From Empedobacter stercoris (GTDB lineage Bacteria > Bacteroidota > Bacteroidia > Flavobacteriales > Weeksellaceae): a stretch of DNA of 7,205 bases. Shown piece after piece: positions 6,671 to 7,205 of this stretch; within the stretch, counting starts at the first letter, position 1, and each line of letters starts with the position of its first letter. A program made the position numbers and the translations under genes. Location: assembly GCF_965137335.1 (NCBI RefSeq), contig NZ_CBCRZD010000052.1. One strand, given 5' to 3'. The notes under the pieces are model-generated. The model was not told where the DNA came from. It saw only the letters and a list, made by a program, of their open reading frames with translations, and did not search any database.

Positions 6671-6784
6671 GGTTAATTCAATCTTTCTTTTTCATTTTTT
6701 ATTCATCGCTTATCTATTTTAATTATCGGTATTCATATGCCCTTCGGGGAAACTCATCCAAAAAACATTTGAAATTAAAAGGAG

Positions 6785-6800
6785 GAGCCACGGTGTGCTC
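6785..6800 (+). repeat. GGAG-hairpin of array unit 1 (one base lost)
   Basis: The left arm is GAGCCAC with loop GGT. The right arm is GTGCTC instead of GTGGCTC, so one G is missing and the stem carries a bulge. This is the only visible hairpin copy with an uncompensated change, and it belongs to the array unit nearest the receptor gene. Confidence 0.7.
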
Positions 6801-6917
6801 AGGTAATACTTATTTCGTACTTTCATTTTTTTATTCATTACTTATCTATTTTTATTGTCGGTATTCATATGCCCTTCGGGGAAACTCATCTAAAAAAACA
6901 TTTGAAATTAAAAGGAG

Positions 6918-6934
6918 GAGCCATGGTATGGCTC
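6918..6934 (+). repeat. GGAG-hairpin of array unit 2, stem GAGCCAT/ATGGCTC
   Basis: A perfect 7-bp stem with loop GGT, preceded by GGAG. The loop-closing pair is T-A where units 1 and 3 have C-G, changed on both arms. Confidence 0.8.
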
Positions 6935-7052
6935 AGGTAATACTTATTTCTTTATTTTCATTTTTTATTCATGGTCTTTATTATTTTATGAATATTGAAT
7001 TCATATGCCCTTCGGGTAAGCTCATCCAAAAAACATTTGAGATTAAAAGGAG

Positions 7053-7069
7053 GAGTCACGGTGTGGCTC
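7053..7069 (+). repeat. GGAG-hairpin of array unit 3, stem GAGTCAC/GTGGCTC
   Basis: A 7-bp stem with loop GGT and a T-G wobble at the fourth pair, as in the copy at 787-803. The rest of this unit is the most divergent of the array: 6973-7000 differs from the other units, and its upstream motif reads CCCTTCGGGT. Confidence 0.8.
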
Positions 7070-7185
7070 AGGTATTCCTTTTCTTTATTTTCATTTTTTT
7101 ATTCATTACTTATGTATTTTTATTGTCGGTATTCATATGCCCTTCGGGGAAGCTCATCCAAAAAAACATTTGAAATTAAAAGGAG

Positions 7186-7202
7186 GAGCCATGGTATGGC
7201 TC
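7186..7202 (+). repeat. GGAG-hairpin of array unit 4, stem GAGCCAT/ATGGCTC
   Basis: A perfect 7-bp stem with loop GGT and the same closing pair as unit 2. The window ends three bases after the stem, inside the AGGTAATACT tail. Confidence 0.8.
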
Positions 7203-7205
7203 AGG

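Larger units (their letters stand above)
6690..7205 (+). repeat. Tandem array of about 133 bp hairpin units (three complete, one truncated by the window)
   Basis: Units start at about 6690, 6821, 6956 and 7089, with lengths of 131, 135 and 133 bp for the complete ones. Each has, in order, TTTCATTTTTT, ATTCATTACTTATCTATTTT, a CGGTATTCATATG stretch, CCCTTCGGGG, CTCATCCAAAAAA, CATTTGAAATTAAAA, GGAG, a 7-bp hairpin, and AGGTAATACTTATTTC. Lengths are not multiples of three, so no common reading frame persists. Two palindromes alternate along the array about 36 nt apart. The array lies upstream of the receptor promoter and continues past the window edge. The same unit, whole or in parts, occurs in the left repeat region. 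Confidence 0.93.

Noticed and set aside
6769..7173. A 134-codon open frame on the plus strand through the tandem array
   Set aside because: The units are 131-135 bp long, so the frame shifts from unit to unit and the peptide does not repeat consistently. It is an accidental product of an AT-rich array.
6690..7205. CRISPR array
   Set aside because: The repeated part fills almost the whole 133 bp period with no unique spacers, and no cas genes are present.
6690..7205. Integron attC array or complete insertion sequence
   Set aside because: There are no cassettes between units, no integrase or transposase gene, and no terminal inverted repeats with target duplications.

Overview
The window looks like AT-rich chromosomal DNA of a Flavobacteriia member of the Bacteroidota. 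A Weeksellaceae-type genome such as Empedobacter or a relative of Chryseobacterium is my best guess, but the genus is not established. The evidence is an Oar-type TonB-dependent receptor with an N-terminal carboxypeptidase-regulatory-like domain, start codons without Shine-Dalgarno sequences, and TAnnTTTG-type -7 promoter boxes.

Layout. Positions 1-1030 hold no gene. They contain an imperfect tandem duplication of a roughly 0.5 kb compound repeat (1-466 and 496-1030) built from smaller structured modules. Positions 1031-1206 carry a short interspersed palindrome and AT-rich filler. Three genes follow, all on the minus strand and read from right to left: an Oar-like TonB-dependent outer-membrane receptor (3425-6580), a secreted glycerophosphodiester phosphodiesterase (2554-3411) and an EpsN/PglE-type PLP-dependent nucleotide-sugar aminotransferase (1261-2397). 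From 6690 to the right edge there is a tandem array of about 133 bp units, three complete and one cut by the window end.

How the genes work together. The receptor and the phosphodiesterase are 13 nt apart and are probably one operon, an outer-membrane importer paired with a secreted enzyme that releases glycerol phosphate from glycerophosphodiesters. The substrate link is inference from context. The aminotransferase has its own -7 box and a strong intrinsic terminator, so it looks like a separate monocistronic unit. It would make an amino-dideoxy sugar nucleotide for surface glycans, but no other gene of that pathway lies in the window.

The most interesting feature is the repeat family shared by both flanks. 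Its core is a 7-bp-stem, 3-nt-loop hairpin preceded directly by GGAG. Six copies are visible, one of them in inverted orientation. Their stems differ in sequence, yet four of the seven base pairs show compensatory changes and a fifth shows a wobble change. This is direct evidence that the fold, not the sequence or any peptide, is being maintained. The arrangement resembles REP/RAYT or IS200/IS605-derived palindromes, but no transposase is present and the family assignment is inference.
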